The notes under the pieces were generated by a model, which saw nothing but the letters and a program-made list of their open reading frames with translations, ran no database searches and had not been told where the DNA came from. Of a stretch of DNA of 64,000 nucleotides, positions 36,372 to 44,328 are shown piece by piece. Origin of the DNA: Desulfobulbus propionicus (GTDB lineage Bacteria > Desulfobacterota > Desulfobulbia > Desulfobulbales > Desulfobulbaceae); contig PDQK01000029.1 in assembly GCA_002746685.1 (NCBI GenBank), forward strand, positions 1 to 64,000, written 5' to 3'. How positions within the stretch are numbered: position 1 is the stretch's first letter; every line of letters starts with the position of its first letter. The position numbers and the translations under genes were made by a program.

Positions 36372-37586
36372 TCATATTTGAGCCACGTTTATTGCGGTCA
36401 CTTTATCAGTCAGCGGTATGGCTGTGTCGGTCAGACAGACTACTGCACCATGGTCAATGGGAAGATCGAGTTTATCCAGTACGGAAAAATGGCGAACATC
36501 ACGCTTGCTGGGCATAGCGGTTTTTTTGAACTCCACAGGAAAGATTTTTCCATCTTGATGGATAAGCAAATCTACTTCTTTCTGATCGTTGTCACGGTAA
36601 AAGTAGAGGGGTGCTGCTTTACCGGCATGCCAGTAGCTTTTAATAATCTCGGTCATTGCCCACGACTCAAAAAAAGCGCCGCTTGCTGCCCCAGCTTCTA
36701 AGGTCTCTGGGCTATTCCATTGGGTGAGGTATGCGGCCAGTCCGGTATCCATGAAGTAAAGTTTTGGCGTTTTTACCAATCGTTTAAGTCGGTTATTGTG
36801 ATAGGGTTCCAGCAAATAAATAAGACCGGACGTTTCAAGGACGCTCAGCCATTTTTTTGCGGTATTATGGGTGACACCTGCATCACGCCCCAACTCTGCA
36901 ATATTGAGAAGCTGCCCACTTCTAGCAGCTGCGCTTCGCAAGAATTTCATAAACGCCATTTCATTACCAACATTGATCAGTGACTTTACATCCCTTTGTA
37001 AATAAGTCTGAACATAGCTGGAATAGAATACATCACGATCCATCATTTTATTTGTGGCTATGACCGGAAAACATCCTCGCCAAATATATTGGTAAAGATC
37101 TGGCAGGGTCAACGGTTTCGTCTGGCTATGAAACATTTCCTTAAATGGAATGAACGGAGCGGTTTCGCCTGTCTGTCCTCTCATCTCTTTAAGAGAAAAA
37201 CCAAGCATTGGTAAAACACCAACCCGACCAGCAAGAGACTCGCTTACTCCTTCCATCAGGTGAAATTGCTGAGAACCAGTCATCCAGTAAGCTTCTTTAG
37301 CAGCCCCGTCATCAACAGCCATTTTAATTAAAGGGAGGAGTTGTGGAGCATATTGGATCTCATCTATCAATATTGGTGGGGTGTATCGTTGCAGGAATAA
37401 CTTGGGATCGTCTGTAGCAAGCTCGCGTGCCTGGGGATCATCCAGCGTCACATAAGAGCGGTCAGGTGCTGCCGAATGCCGGAGGCAGGTTGTCTTACCG
37501 ATTTGCCTTGGCCCGGTAACCAATAGTACTGGAAATTGGCCTCCTGCCTTATTGATGGCATGAGTGATAGTCCGTTCAATGTACAT
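36372..37586 (-). CDS. AAA_14/DUF4143 ATPase
   Basis: The 404-residue protein has an N-terminal P-loop (LLVTGPRQIGKTTCLRH, residues about 21-37) and Walker B (PPILIDEIQYAP). Helix-turn-helix-like LLNIAELGRDAGVTHNTAKK is followed by the DUF4143 nuclease-like C-terminus (LYFYRDNDQKEVDLLIHQDG, FPVEFKKTAMPS). The E-VDLL-EFK arrangement is that of a PD-(D/E)XK fold. These genes are very common, scattered and often horizontally moved; most have no known job, some act as toxin or defence parts. It stands alone, with low-complexity intergenic DNA on both sides. Confidence 0.88.
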   Translation of the reverse strand: MYIERTITHAINKAGGQFPVLLVTGPRQIGKTTCLRHSAAPDRSYVTLDDPQARELATDDPKLFLQRYTPPILIDEIQYAPQLLPLIKMAVDDGAAKEAYWMTGSQQFHLMEGVSESLAGRVGVLPMLGFSLKEMRGQTGETAPFIPFKEMFHSQTKPLTLPDLYQYIWRGCFPVIATNKMMDRDVFYSSYVQTYLQRDVKSLINVGNEMAFMKFLRSAAARSGQLLNIAELGRDAGVTHNTAKKWLSVLETSGLIYLLEPYHNNRLKRLVKTPKLYFMDTGLAAYLTQWNSPETLEAGAASGAFFESWAMTEIIKSYWHAGKAAPLYFYRDNDQKEVDLLIHQDGKIFPVEFKKTAMPSKRDVRHFSVLDKLDLPIDHGAVVCLTDTAIPLTDKVTAINVAQI

Positions 37587-37689
37587 TGCATTTTCCGTTT
37601 AAAATTGATCTTGATTCGAATATACACGGAATACTACACGCCGCAAACAAAACTACGAACAATTTCGAGTTATGTACTCCATGATCTTT

Positions 37690-37779
37690 TCATAATGATC
37701 TGCGCTCTACTACAAGGACAACAAGTATCACCCCAATACCAATCAATATGGCAAGGACTATGTTGGCTGTCTTTTTCAT
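37690..37779 (-). CDS. 29-aa single-transmembrane small protein
   Basis: A minus-strand ORF of 30 codons encodes a short basic start (MKKTAN), an 18-residue hydrophobic helix (IVLAILIGIGVILVVLVV) and a charged end (ERRSL). GAGGA lies 9 bases before the ATG. The composition and SD make chance unlikely, though ORFs this short are never certain. It would sit in the inner membrane, tail in the cytoplasm or periplasm. It lies alone between the DUF4143 gene and cmoA. Small proteins of this shape often stabilise transporters or oxidases (CydX, KdpF); no partner is adjacent. Confidence 0.6.
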   Translation of the reverse strand: MKKTANIVLAILIGIGVILVVLVVERRSL

Positions 37780-37895
37780 ATGCATTATTCCTCAATGCTG
37801 TGGTAGATAGTACTCACACTGGGCGAACCTTTAACATCAATTGTCGTCCGCTACATTCAATCGTATATCAAATTCGCGTCATATAAAGTGGAAAC

Positions 37896-38618
37896 ATGAC
37901 CAAGGACAAGCTCTTTTCCAACGGGAAGATTAGTGAGGATTTCACCTTTAATGACAAGGTGGCCGACGTATTTGACGACATGGTCAACCGATCTGTGCCC
38001 TTTTACACCACCGTGATTAAGGGAATTGGAGACCTGCTCAATAGACATCTTTGTGACGGCAATACAGTCGTTGATCTGGGGTGTTCAACGGGTTCCACGC
38101 TCCTTGAACTGAGCAGGCAATTAACTGCACAAAATATTCGCTATATTGGCGTGGATAATGCTGCCCCGATGATAGAGAAAGCCAGGAGAAAAAGTGAACT
38201 GTTTTCCAAGGATCATCTCATTGAGTTTAGAGAAGAGGATATCACTCAATATGACGTAGATGGTGCAAATGCGGTTATTTGTAACTACACCCTTCAGTTT
38301 ATCCGTCCTGTGGCAAGGCAGAGTTTTCTGCAAGGTATTTATGACGGCCTCGCCCCTGGTGGTTTGTTGCTTCTCAGCGAAAAAACCATTTCACAGGAAG
38401 GCCAACTCAACCGCAACTTCATTGATATTTATCACCAGTTTAAAAAGGACCAGGGGTATTCTGAACTTGAAATAGCAACCAAGCGGGAAGCCCTGGAAAA
38501 TGTGTTAGTGCCCTTTTCCCCTCAGGAAAATTTGGAAATGCTGGGACGGGCAGGTTTTTCTTCAATGGATATTTTCTTTAAGTGGTTTAATTTTTCCTCT
38601 TTTATCGCAATAAAGTAA
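37896..38618 (+). CDS. cmoA: carboxy-S-adenosyl-L-methionine synthase
   Basis: The 240-residue protein follows CmoA closely: DFTFNDKVADVFDDMVNRSV, motif I VVDLGCSTGSTLLEL, VDNAAPMIEKARRK, and VICNYTLQFIRP. It converts AdoMet and prephenate into carboxy-AdoMet, the carboxymethyl donor for uridine-5-oxyacetic acid at tRNA wobble position 34. The partner CmoB starts 5 bases downstream. Confidence 0.96.
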   Translation: MTKDKLFSNGKISEDFTFNDKVADVFDDMVNRSVPFYTTVIKGIGDLLNRHLCDGNTVVDLGCSTGSTLLELSRQLTAQNIRYIGVDNAAPMIEKARRKSELFSKDHLIEFREEDITQYDVDGANAVICNYTLQFIRPVARQSFLQGIYDGLAPGGLLLLSEKTISQEGQLNRNFIDIYHQFKKDQGYSELEIATKREALENVLVPFSPQENLEMLGRAGFSSMDIFFKWFNFSSFIAIK

Positions 38619-38623
38619 TCTTT

Positions 38624-39580
38624 ATGGACAGGTACACCTCACTACTCCCAAATGCCGATCTCGATAAACTCCACCACCTGCTCCAACAAAAAAAACAATG
38701 GCTGAGTCAACCTAAAAAGGGTTTTCTCAGATATCGGGAGCCGCTGGAAAAAATAGCCCATCTCCGTGCTTCGACCTGCTCTTTTTCTACGGACACGGTG
38801 ACCATCGGTAAAAGGGAAGATATAAACCAGGCAGATCATCACCAAGTGCTTGATTGCATGCGTAACCTCATGCCTTGGCGCAAGGGTCCTTTCTCGGTCT
38901 TTGGTATTGATATTGATGCAGAGTGGCGCAGTGAACGAAAATGGCAACGGATTGTACCTGAGCTACCAGATTTAAAAGACACAATCATAGCCGATATCGG
39001 CTGTAACAACGGATATTACATGTTTCGCATGGCCCAGCATAATCCTCGCTATGTCTTGGGTTTTGAACCGTATGTGCATCATTACTACGCCTTCCACACC
39101 TTGAATACCTTTGCTGATCAACAAAATCTCAATGTGGAGCTCTTGGGAATTGAAGACTTGCCTCTTTTTCCTGGCTGCTTTGATGTAATTTTCTGTCTGG
39201 GCATCTTATACCACAGGCATTCACCAATAATAGCACTCCAGGATATACATCGGGCTCTGACGACAAACGGTACAGTTATCATTGAGTCCCAGGCAATCCC
39301 TGGAGAGCAATCCATGGCGCTTTTTCCTGAAAAAACCTATGCCAAAGTACCTGGCACCTGGTTTGTGCCCACGGCATCCTGTTTGCAAAACTGGCTTGAG
39401 CGCACTGGATTTAAACAGGTCACCCTTTTCTGCACTCATCCGATGAACAGTAAAGAACAACGGCAAACTGAATGGATGAGCTTTGAATCCTACGAAGATT
39501 TTATTGACAAGAATAACCCTACGCTTACTATAGAGGGGTATCCTGCTCCACATCGTGTTTTTTTCAAAGCGACTAAATAA
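38624..39580 (+). CDS. cmoB: tRNA U34 carboxymethyltransferase
   Basis: The 318-residue protein has the CmoB N-terminus and the methyltransferase core. RKGPFSVFGIDIDAEWRSERKW, read in two overlapping parts, leads to ADIGCNNGYYMFRMA (motif I), GFEPYVHHYYAFHTLN and FCLGILYHRHSPI. It moves the carboxymethyl group of carboxy-AdoMet to 5-hydroxyuridine 34, letting tRNAs read extra codons. Coupled to cmoA at 5-base spacing. Confidence 0.96.
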   Translation: MDRYTSLLPNADLDKLHHLLQQKKQWLSQPKKGFLRYREPLEKIAHLRASTCSFSTDTVTIGKREDINQADHHQVLDCMRNLMPWRKGPFSVFGIDIDAEWRSERKWQRIVPELPDLKDTIIADIGCNNGYYMFRMAQHNPRYVLGFEPYVHHYYAFHTLNTFADQQNLNVELLGIEDLPLFPGCFDVIFCLGILYHRHSPIIALQDIHRALTTNGTVIIESQAIPGEQSMALFPEKTYAKVPGTWFVPTASCLQNWLERTGFKQVTLFCTHPMNSKEQRQTEWMSFESYEDFIDKNNPTLTIEGYPAPHRVFFKATK

Positions 39581-39657
39581 AGATACCTTCTGGCAAGCTC
39601 AAAAGGAGCTTTCAAATGAGTATCTCTTCTCTACTACAAGAATGAAGGTGAATAACA

Positions 39658-40206
39658 ATGAATGCAAGTGAGTGTACACTCTATCATGGTGGTCTCAAAG
39701 GTGCTGAAACACTCTTTGGTGAACAAGCTGAAAAATATGGCATAGGAGAAACAATCTTCAGCTTTGAAGGTCATCGGTTAAGCAGGGACCGTAATACGGT
39801 ACTCCTGAGTGAAGATGACCTGCAGCGGGGTGACATCAGCATGGAGATCGCTTCGAGAATGATGAACCGGACCTACTATGAAACAGAAAAAATCCGCAAG
39901 GTTCTCCAGGTTATTTTCCATATGGTAAACAAGGGTCACCAGGTTTTTGTAGTTGGCACCATTTTAGAAGACAACTCGGTAAAAGGTGGAACGGGCTGGG
40001 CAGTTGAGTTGGCCAAACTGTTCAACAGACCCTTGCATGTGTATGATCAGAGTAAAAAGCAGTGGTTCTCCTGGCTGGATGGTGCCTGGCAGGAAGACAC
40101 TCCCACAATTAAGTACACCACCTTTGTGGGCTCCGGGACCCGGTACCTCAGTGATGACGGTGTTGCTGCCATTGAAAAGCTCTTTGCTGAAAGTTTTACT
40201 GCATAA
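39658..40206 (+). CDS. SLOG/YpsA-like Rossmann protein of unknown substrate
   Basis: The 182-residue protein begins with CTLYHGGLKGAETLFGEQAE, the glycine-rich nucleotide loop of SLOG proteins (TIGR00725/YpsA type), and continues with VFVVGTILEDNSVKGGTGWA and RPLHVYDQSKKQWFSW. SLOG domains bind nucleotide-derived second messengers, or modify them, in cytokinin-riboside-type, DprA and defence proteins. AAGGTG precedes the ATG. It follows cmoB by 77 bases and could share its mRNA, but a role in tRNA modification is only inference. A perfect hairpin lies 45 bases after the stop. Confidence 0.7.
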   Translation: MNASECTLYHGGLKGAETLFGEQAEKYGIGETIFSFEGHRLSRDRNTVLLSEDDLQRGDISMEIASRMMNRTYYETEKIRKVLQVIFHMVNKGHQVFVVGTILEDNSVKGGTGWAVELAKLFNRPLHVYDQSKKQWFSWLDGAWQEDTPTIKYTTFVGSGTRYLSDDGVAAIEKLFAESFTA

Positions 40207-40250
40207 ACGTTTCACTCACCCTATGGATTTTTCCTGAATCAGCAACCTTT

Positions 40251-40294
40251 TTCCGTCACTTTGCTGCTCCCCGGCTTACGTCAAAGTGACGGAA
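40251..40294 (+). terminator. 13-bp perfect hairpin after the SLOG-like gene
   Basis: TTCCGTCACTTTG (40251-40263) and CAAAGTGACGGAA (40282-40294) are exact reverse complements with an 18-base loop. A T-rich but broken tract follows, so it is a probable terminator of the cmoAB-SLOG unit; an operator is the alternative. Confidence 0.55.
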
Positions 40295-40501
40295 CATTTC
40301 ATAGATTTCCCCCTTTATCTTGCAAACCCCACCTCCCACGTGTTATACGAATCTGCACGTTTTACCTTACATTTCGTCTTTTTAAGCTTTAGACACACAT
40401 AAAAGTATCGTACCTGTACGGTTTACTTTTTTAATGATAGAATCATTGCAACAGCATAAACAGCGGTCTTAACTACCTGTAAATACTACTACCATATTCC
40501 C

Positions 40502-41437
40502 ATGGAAAATAACGTATTTCATATCCTTATCACAGGTGAGAGTGGGGCAAATCGCAGCCTGACCATACAGCGTAACACCATAAGAAATCTCGCTATCATG
40601 TGCGCCACAGCACTGTTCTGTGGTTGCCTGAGCGGTATCTATAATTATTTCAGCTTTACCTCAAATCAGTCTCTTGAAAGCAGGGTTGCAGAACTGCAAC
40701 AAGAGCTTGAAGCCGAGCAACAACGCAAGGAACTCACCCCTGAGGTGTTGGCTGAAATACATGATAAAGATGCACTGATCAAGCAATATGAAAAGCAGAT
40801 CATCGACCTCCAGGAACAACAACACATATTACTTGAGGAAAGTGTAAGCAGGCTTGATGAGCGGGCAAAAATCATTGAATCCATCATGGATTCAATCGGA
40901 GTGGAACTAAAGATAGAAGAGGATTCCAACCATAGTGGCGGGCCGTTTGTTGCCGTTGATAATAAAAACTATGGTGAAAAGTTGCTCAGTAACACCGATA
41001 AATATCTGGACATACTTGCAAAAGTTCCAATCGGCAAACCTTTACCCTCTATAATCACCTCTGGTTACGGAAGACGTAGCGACCCCTTTAATCACAAAAG
41101 AGCCTTTCACGAGGGGGTGGACTTCAAGGGAAAAACCGGAGATAAGATTCGCGCAACAGCAGGCGGTACCGTTAAAAAATCCGCCTACTCAAAGAGCTGG
41201 GGCAACGTGGTTGTTATTGACCATCACAATGGATATGAAACCCTTTTTGCACACCTGCACAAACGACTGGTGAAAAAGGGGGACAAGATAGAACGAGGCA
41301 AGGTTATTGGCTTAGTTGGCAGTACTGGACGCAGCACTGGCCCACATCTCCATTTTGAGCTTCATTACAAGGGCAGACACATCAATCCGATGAAATACAT
41401 TAAAGTCGCGAACCTTTCCATGACAGTTAAAAAATAA
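40502..41437 (+). CDS. M23/LytM-family membrane-anchored metallopeptidase
   Basis: The 311-residue protein has an N-terminal membrane helix (about 30-50), a coiled coil (VAELQQELEAEQQRKEL through QLEEQQHILLEES-type heptads) and a LytM endopeptidase domain at about 190-300. The zinc ligands are in FHEGVDFKGKTGD (HxxxD) and HLHFELHY (HxH). It hydrolyses peptidoglycan cross-links in the periplasm or activates amidases. It is followed 15 bases downstream by a bactofilin, a recurring pair in cell-shape operons. Confidence 0.92.
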   Translation: MENNVFHILITGESGANRSLTIQRNTIRNLAIMCATALFCGCLSGIYNYFSFTSNQSLESRVAELQQELEAEQQRKELTPEVLAEIHDKDALIKQYEKQIIDLQEQQHILLEESVSRLDERAKIIESIMDSIGVELKIEEDSNHSGGPFVAVDNKNYGEKLLSNTDKYLDILAKVPIGKPLPSIITSGYGRRSDPFNHKRAFHEGVDFKGKTGDKIRATAGGTVKKSAYSKSWGNVVVIDHHNGYETLFAHLHKRLVKKGDKIERGKVIGLVGSTGRSTGPHLHFELHYKGRHINPMKYIKVANLSMTVKK

Positions 41438-41452
41438 CGTATCTCCAGACAA

Positions 41453-41932
41453 ATGGCTCTTTTCAGCTCAAAAAACAAGACTACAGCAAAAGAAGCACCC
41501 CAGCCTAAAAGGGCAGTATCTTCAAAAGATGCTATTTCATCAATCATTGCCCATGACATGAAAATCACCGGTGAGATCGTTTTTCAAGGAAAATCCCGGA
41601 TTGATGGTTTTCTTAAGGGGGACTTAAACGGTGAGTATCTCATTTTGAGTGAAACAGGTAAAGTTGATGGGGATGTACGCGTCGACACCCTGATCTGTCA
41701 CGGAAAAATAGAAGGCAATATTCAGGCAAAAACTGTGCATGTGCACAGCAGTGCCTCCATTCAAGGCAAGCTCATTGCCAGGAGCCTGACCGTGGAACCA
41801 GGTGCCTTGTTGACCGGCGAAATATGTGCTGCAGAAAAGGGCGGTACAGTTAAAGCACCCGAGATAAAGCCAGCGGAAAAAAAGATAAAAGAGCAACCTT
41901 CAGCTGCTGCAACGGGGAAAAAGCAAGCGTAA
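41453..41932 (+). CDS. bactofilin
   Basis: The 159-residue protein has a DUF583/bactofilin beta-helix from about residue 35 to 125: ITGEIVFQGKSRIDGFLKGD, SETGKVDGDVRVDTLICHGK, then HSSASIQGKLIARSLTVEPG. N- and C-terminal tails are lysine- and proline-rich. Bactofilins polymerise without nucleotide and often place M23 peptidases at membrane sites, which agrees with the gene just upstream. The pair probably controls local wall cutting. Confidence 0.93.
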   Translation: MALFSSKNKTTAKEAPQPKRAVSSKDAISSIIAHDMKITGEIVFQGKSRIDGFLKGDLNGEYLILSETGKVDGDVRVDTLICHGKIEGNIQAKTVHVHSSASIQGKLIARSLTVEPGALLTGEICAAEKGGTVKAPEIKPAEKKIKEQPSAAATGKKQA

Positions 41933-41976
41933 TTGCAGAAACCATCCCTGAGCGGCATGGGACAAGTATTTTCTCA

Positions 41977-43365
41977 TCACTTGCCTATACAAAACTCCTC
42001 AAAAATCGCGTCAAGCACATCTTCTGGGGTCGTAATCCCCACAATATCGGAAAGATAATCCAAAGCTGCCTGCGTCTCAACCGCTAACAGGTCAGCGGGT
42101 GCCCCTTCTTCCAGCGCTCTGAGCAGCCCCTCACAGGCATCCTGTGTTTTTTTCAGTGCTGTTAAATGACGAATATTGGGAGCGCATAGGCCAACTTCAT
42201 CTGCCTGCTCATCGGTTATGATGGCCTGAAATACAGCCTTCTGCAGCGCATCAATGCCCTTCCCCTGCTTTGCTGAAATTTCCACCACAGGTGATCCGGA
42301 AAATGAACTTCTTACAGTTGCAACCATCTCCACCGGGGCGCTGTCTATTTTATTGATAACCACGATGTGATTTTTACCTTCAATGGTCTCATACAATTCT
42401 TTATCACGGGAAGTCAGATTCTGAGATGCATCAACAAGAAAAAGGACCAAATCGGCTTCACCGAGCTTCTGGCGTGCCCGTTCCATTCCCAACTCTTCAA
42501 CCACGTCGCTGTGGGCACGGATACCGGCAGTATCAATAAGATGAATCGGAATACCAGCAATGGAAATGGTCTCTTCAATGGTATCCCTGGTGGTACCAGG
42601 CAGTGAGGTCACCAAAGCTCGTTCTTCATTGAGCAGTGCATTGAGCAAGCTTGACTTGCCCACATTGGGCCGCCCTGCAATGACCGCACTTATTCCTTCA
42701 CGGATAATCTTGCCCTGGGCTCCCAAACCAATAAGACGCTGAACAGGTTGTAATATTTCGCCCAGCAACTGCTCCTTCATTTTTACCGGGTCAATCAATT
42801 CAACATCATCTTCGGGAAAATCGATGGCTACCTCAAGAACTGCAAGGATTGCAACCAGACTCTTTCGCACAGGCTCAAGCTCAGTGCTCAGCAGGCCCTG
42901 AAGCTGATGAACTGCAAGCTTGGCACCCTTTTCTGTCTGCGCGTTGAGGAGCTCAATGACGGCCTCTGCCTGGGTGAGATCAATCCGCCCTCCAAGAAAA
43001 GCGCGTTTGGTAAACTCACCGGGGTCAGCAGAACGCACACCACAGGAAAACACGGTCTGCAACACCTTTTGGAGCAGGACATAGGAACCGTGGCAATGCA
43101 GCTCAACCACATCTTCTACAGTGTAGGTATGTGGGGCTTGCATGTATACTGCCAGGATTTCATCAAGCGGTTGGCCCTCAGCATCCTTCAGGGTGCCATA
43201 ATACAATTTATGGCTTTCAAACTGACTGATCCCTGCCTTAGGAAAGAAAAGTTGCTTGAGAACAGCTAAAGCAGCGGAACCGGAAATACGGATAATACCA
43301 ATGCCGCCAGTACCAGGTGGAGTTGCTATGGCAGCAATGGTATCAGTTGAGTGGCGAGGGGCCAT
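41977..43365 (-). CDS. mnmE: tRNA uridine-5-carboxymethylaminomethyl(34) GTPase
   Basis: The 462-residue protein has the N-terminal folate-binding domain (IAAIATPPGTGGIGIIRISG), a helical domain, the inserted G domain (G1 AGRPNVGKSSLLN, G3 DTAGIR, G4 NKID) and the C-terminal FCIGK zinc/potassium-style motif with its active Cys. With MnmG, also in this window at 50403, it makes cmnm5U34. It is the last gene of the rpmH-rnpA-yidD-yidC-jag-mnmE run. Confidence 0.97.
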   Translation of the reverse strand: MAPRHSTDTIAAIATPPGTGGIGIIRISGSAALAVLKQLFFPKAGISQFESHKLYYGTLKDAEGQPLDEILAVYMQAPHTYTVEDVVELHCHGSYVLLQKVLQTVFSCGVRSADPGEFTKRAFLGGRIDLTQAEAVIELLNAQTEKGAKLAVHQLQGLLSTELEPVRKSLVAILAVLEVAIDFPEDDVELIDPVKMKEQLLGEILQPVQRLIGLGAQGKIIREGISAVIAGRPNVGKSSLLNALLNEERALVTSLPGTTRDTIEETISIAGIPIHLIDTAGIRAHSDVVEELGMERARQKLGEADLVLFLVDASQNLTSRDKELYETIEGKNHIVVINKIDSAPVEMVATVRSSFSGSPVVEISAKQGKGIDALQKAVFQAIITDEQADEVGLCAPNIRHLTALKKTQDACEGLLRALEEGAPADLLAVETQAALDYLSDIVGITTPEDVLDAIFEEFCIGK

Positions 43366-43370
43366 GGAGT

Positions 43371-44306
43371 TTATCCCCGTTTTTTCTTTGCCCCTGATCT
43401 ACGCCCCTTACCAGGCTTGTAGATGAGCACCTTCTTGAACAATCCATCACCTACAGAGCGGCTGCGAATGCCTTTGTCTTCCTGAAGTACCATATGGACA
43501 ATACGACGCTCAGAAGGGTTAAGGGCCGGGATAGCCTGAGTTTTACCGTCCTCTTTCACTCTCTCAGCCAGTTCCAGTGCTCTGGTTTTGAGTTCTTCAG
43601 AGCGGCGCTCGCGAAAATCCCCTACATTAAGTGCCAAGACCACTCTATCCGGTAAACTCTGGATAACCATCTTACGCACCAGATATTGGAGACTGTCAAG
43701 GGTACGTCCCTCACTGCCTATGATATCTTCCTCATACTCGCCGGTGATATTGCAGGTCACTGTGCTCCCATCAAACTCGACCTGAACCGCAGAGCTACAC
43801 TGCATGTGGTCAAGTAATTGCTCCACAGTGGATTGTATAGTTTCAAGCATTTCAGCAGAAAGCTCAATAGCTGCTGGAACGGGGGTAACCTTTGCTTCGG
43901 CCTGACCGTTTTCTGCACCTTCGGCAACGGCTTGTTTAACATCTGCTGCTTGTTCCGGCTCTTCAGAAGGTAGAGCATGTTCCTTGTTTGGCGATGGTTT
44001 GGGGACTTCTTTCCCCTTGCCTTTTCCCCGATTTGATTTCTTGTTCTGACAAGCCCCCTTGTCCTTTTCCTTGTTCTGTCGTTTTTCAGAAGGTTGAGCA
44101 TTGGGAGCAGCTTCAGCCGCACTATTTTCCTGCTTTTTGAGGGTAACCCGAATATGCGCCTGCTTGCGGCAGAGCCCAAAAATACCAGCAGAACCGGTTT
44201 CCAGGACTTCAATATTGAGGTTTTCCTGGGTGGTATCAAAGGCTTTGCACGCCTGTTCCATTACATCGGTTATATCCTTTCCAAAAAAATCTTTTCCTTT
44301 TGTCAT
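43371..44306 (-). CDS. jag: Jag/KhpB RNA-binding protein (KH and R3H domains)
   Basis: The 311-residue protein has the Jag N-terminal domain (GKDITDVMEQACKAFDTTQE, GSAGIFGLCRKQ), a long low-complexity linker rich in Lys, Gln and Pro (about 70-150), a KH domain (EEDIIGSEGRTLDSLQYLVR) and an R3H domain ending in a strongly basic tail (KPGKGRRSGAKKKRG). It binds RNA and couples membrane-protein insertion or cell elongation to RNA regulation. It sits between yidC and mnmE with 5 bases to the latter. Confidence 0.95.
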   Translation of the reverse strand: MTKGKDFFGKDITDVMEQACKAFDTTQENLNIEVLETGSAGIFGLCRKQAHIRVTLKKQENSAAEAAPNAQPSEKRQNKEKDKGACQNKKSNRGKGKGKEVPKPSPNKEHALPSEEPEQAADVKQAVAEGAENGQAEAKVTPVPAAIELSAEMLETIQSTVEQLLDHMQCSSAVQVEFDGSTVTCNITGEYEEDIIGSEGRTLDSLQYLVRKMVIQSLPDRVVLALNVGDFRERRSEELKTRALELAERVKEDGKTQAIPALNPSERRIVHMVLQEDKGIRSRSVGDGLFKKVLIYKPGKGRRSGAKKKRG

Positions 44307-44328
44307 AGGTATCGTCCTTGCCTGGCTC

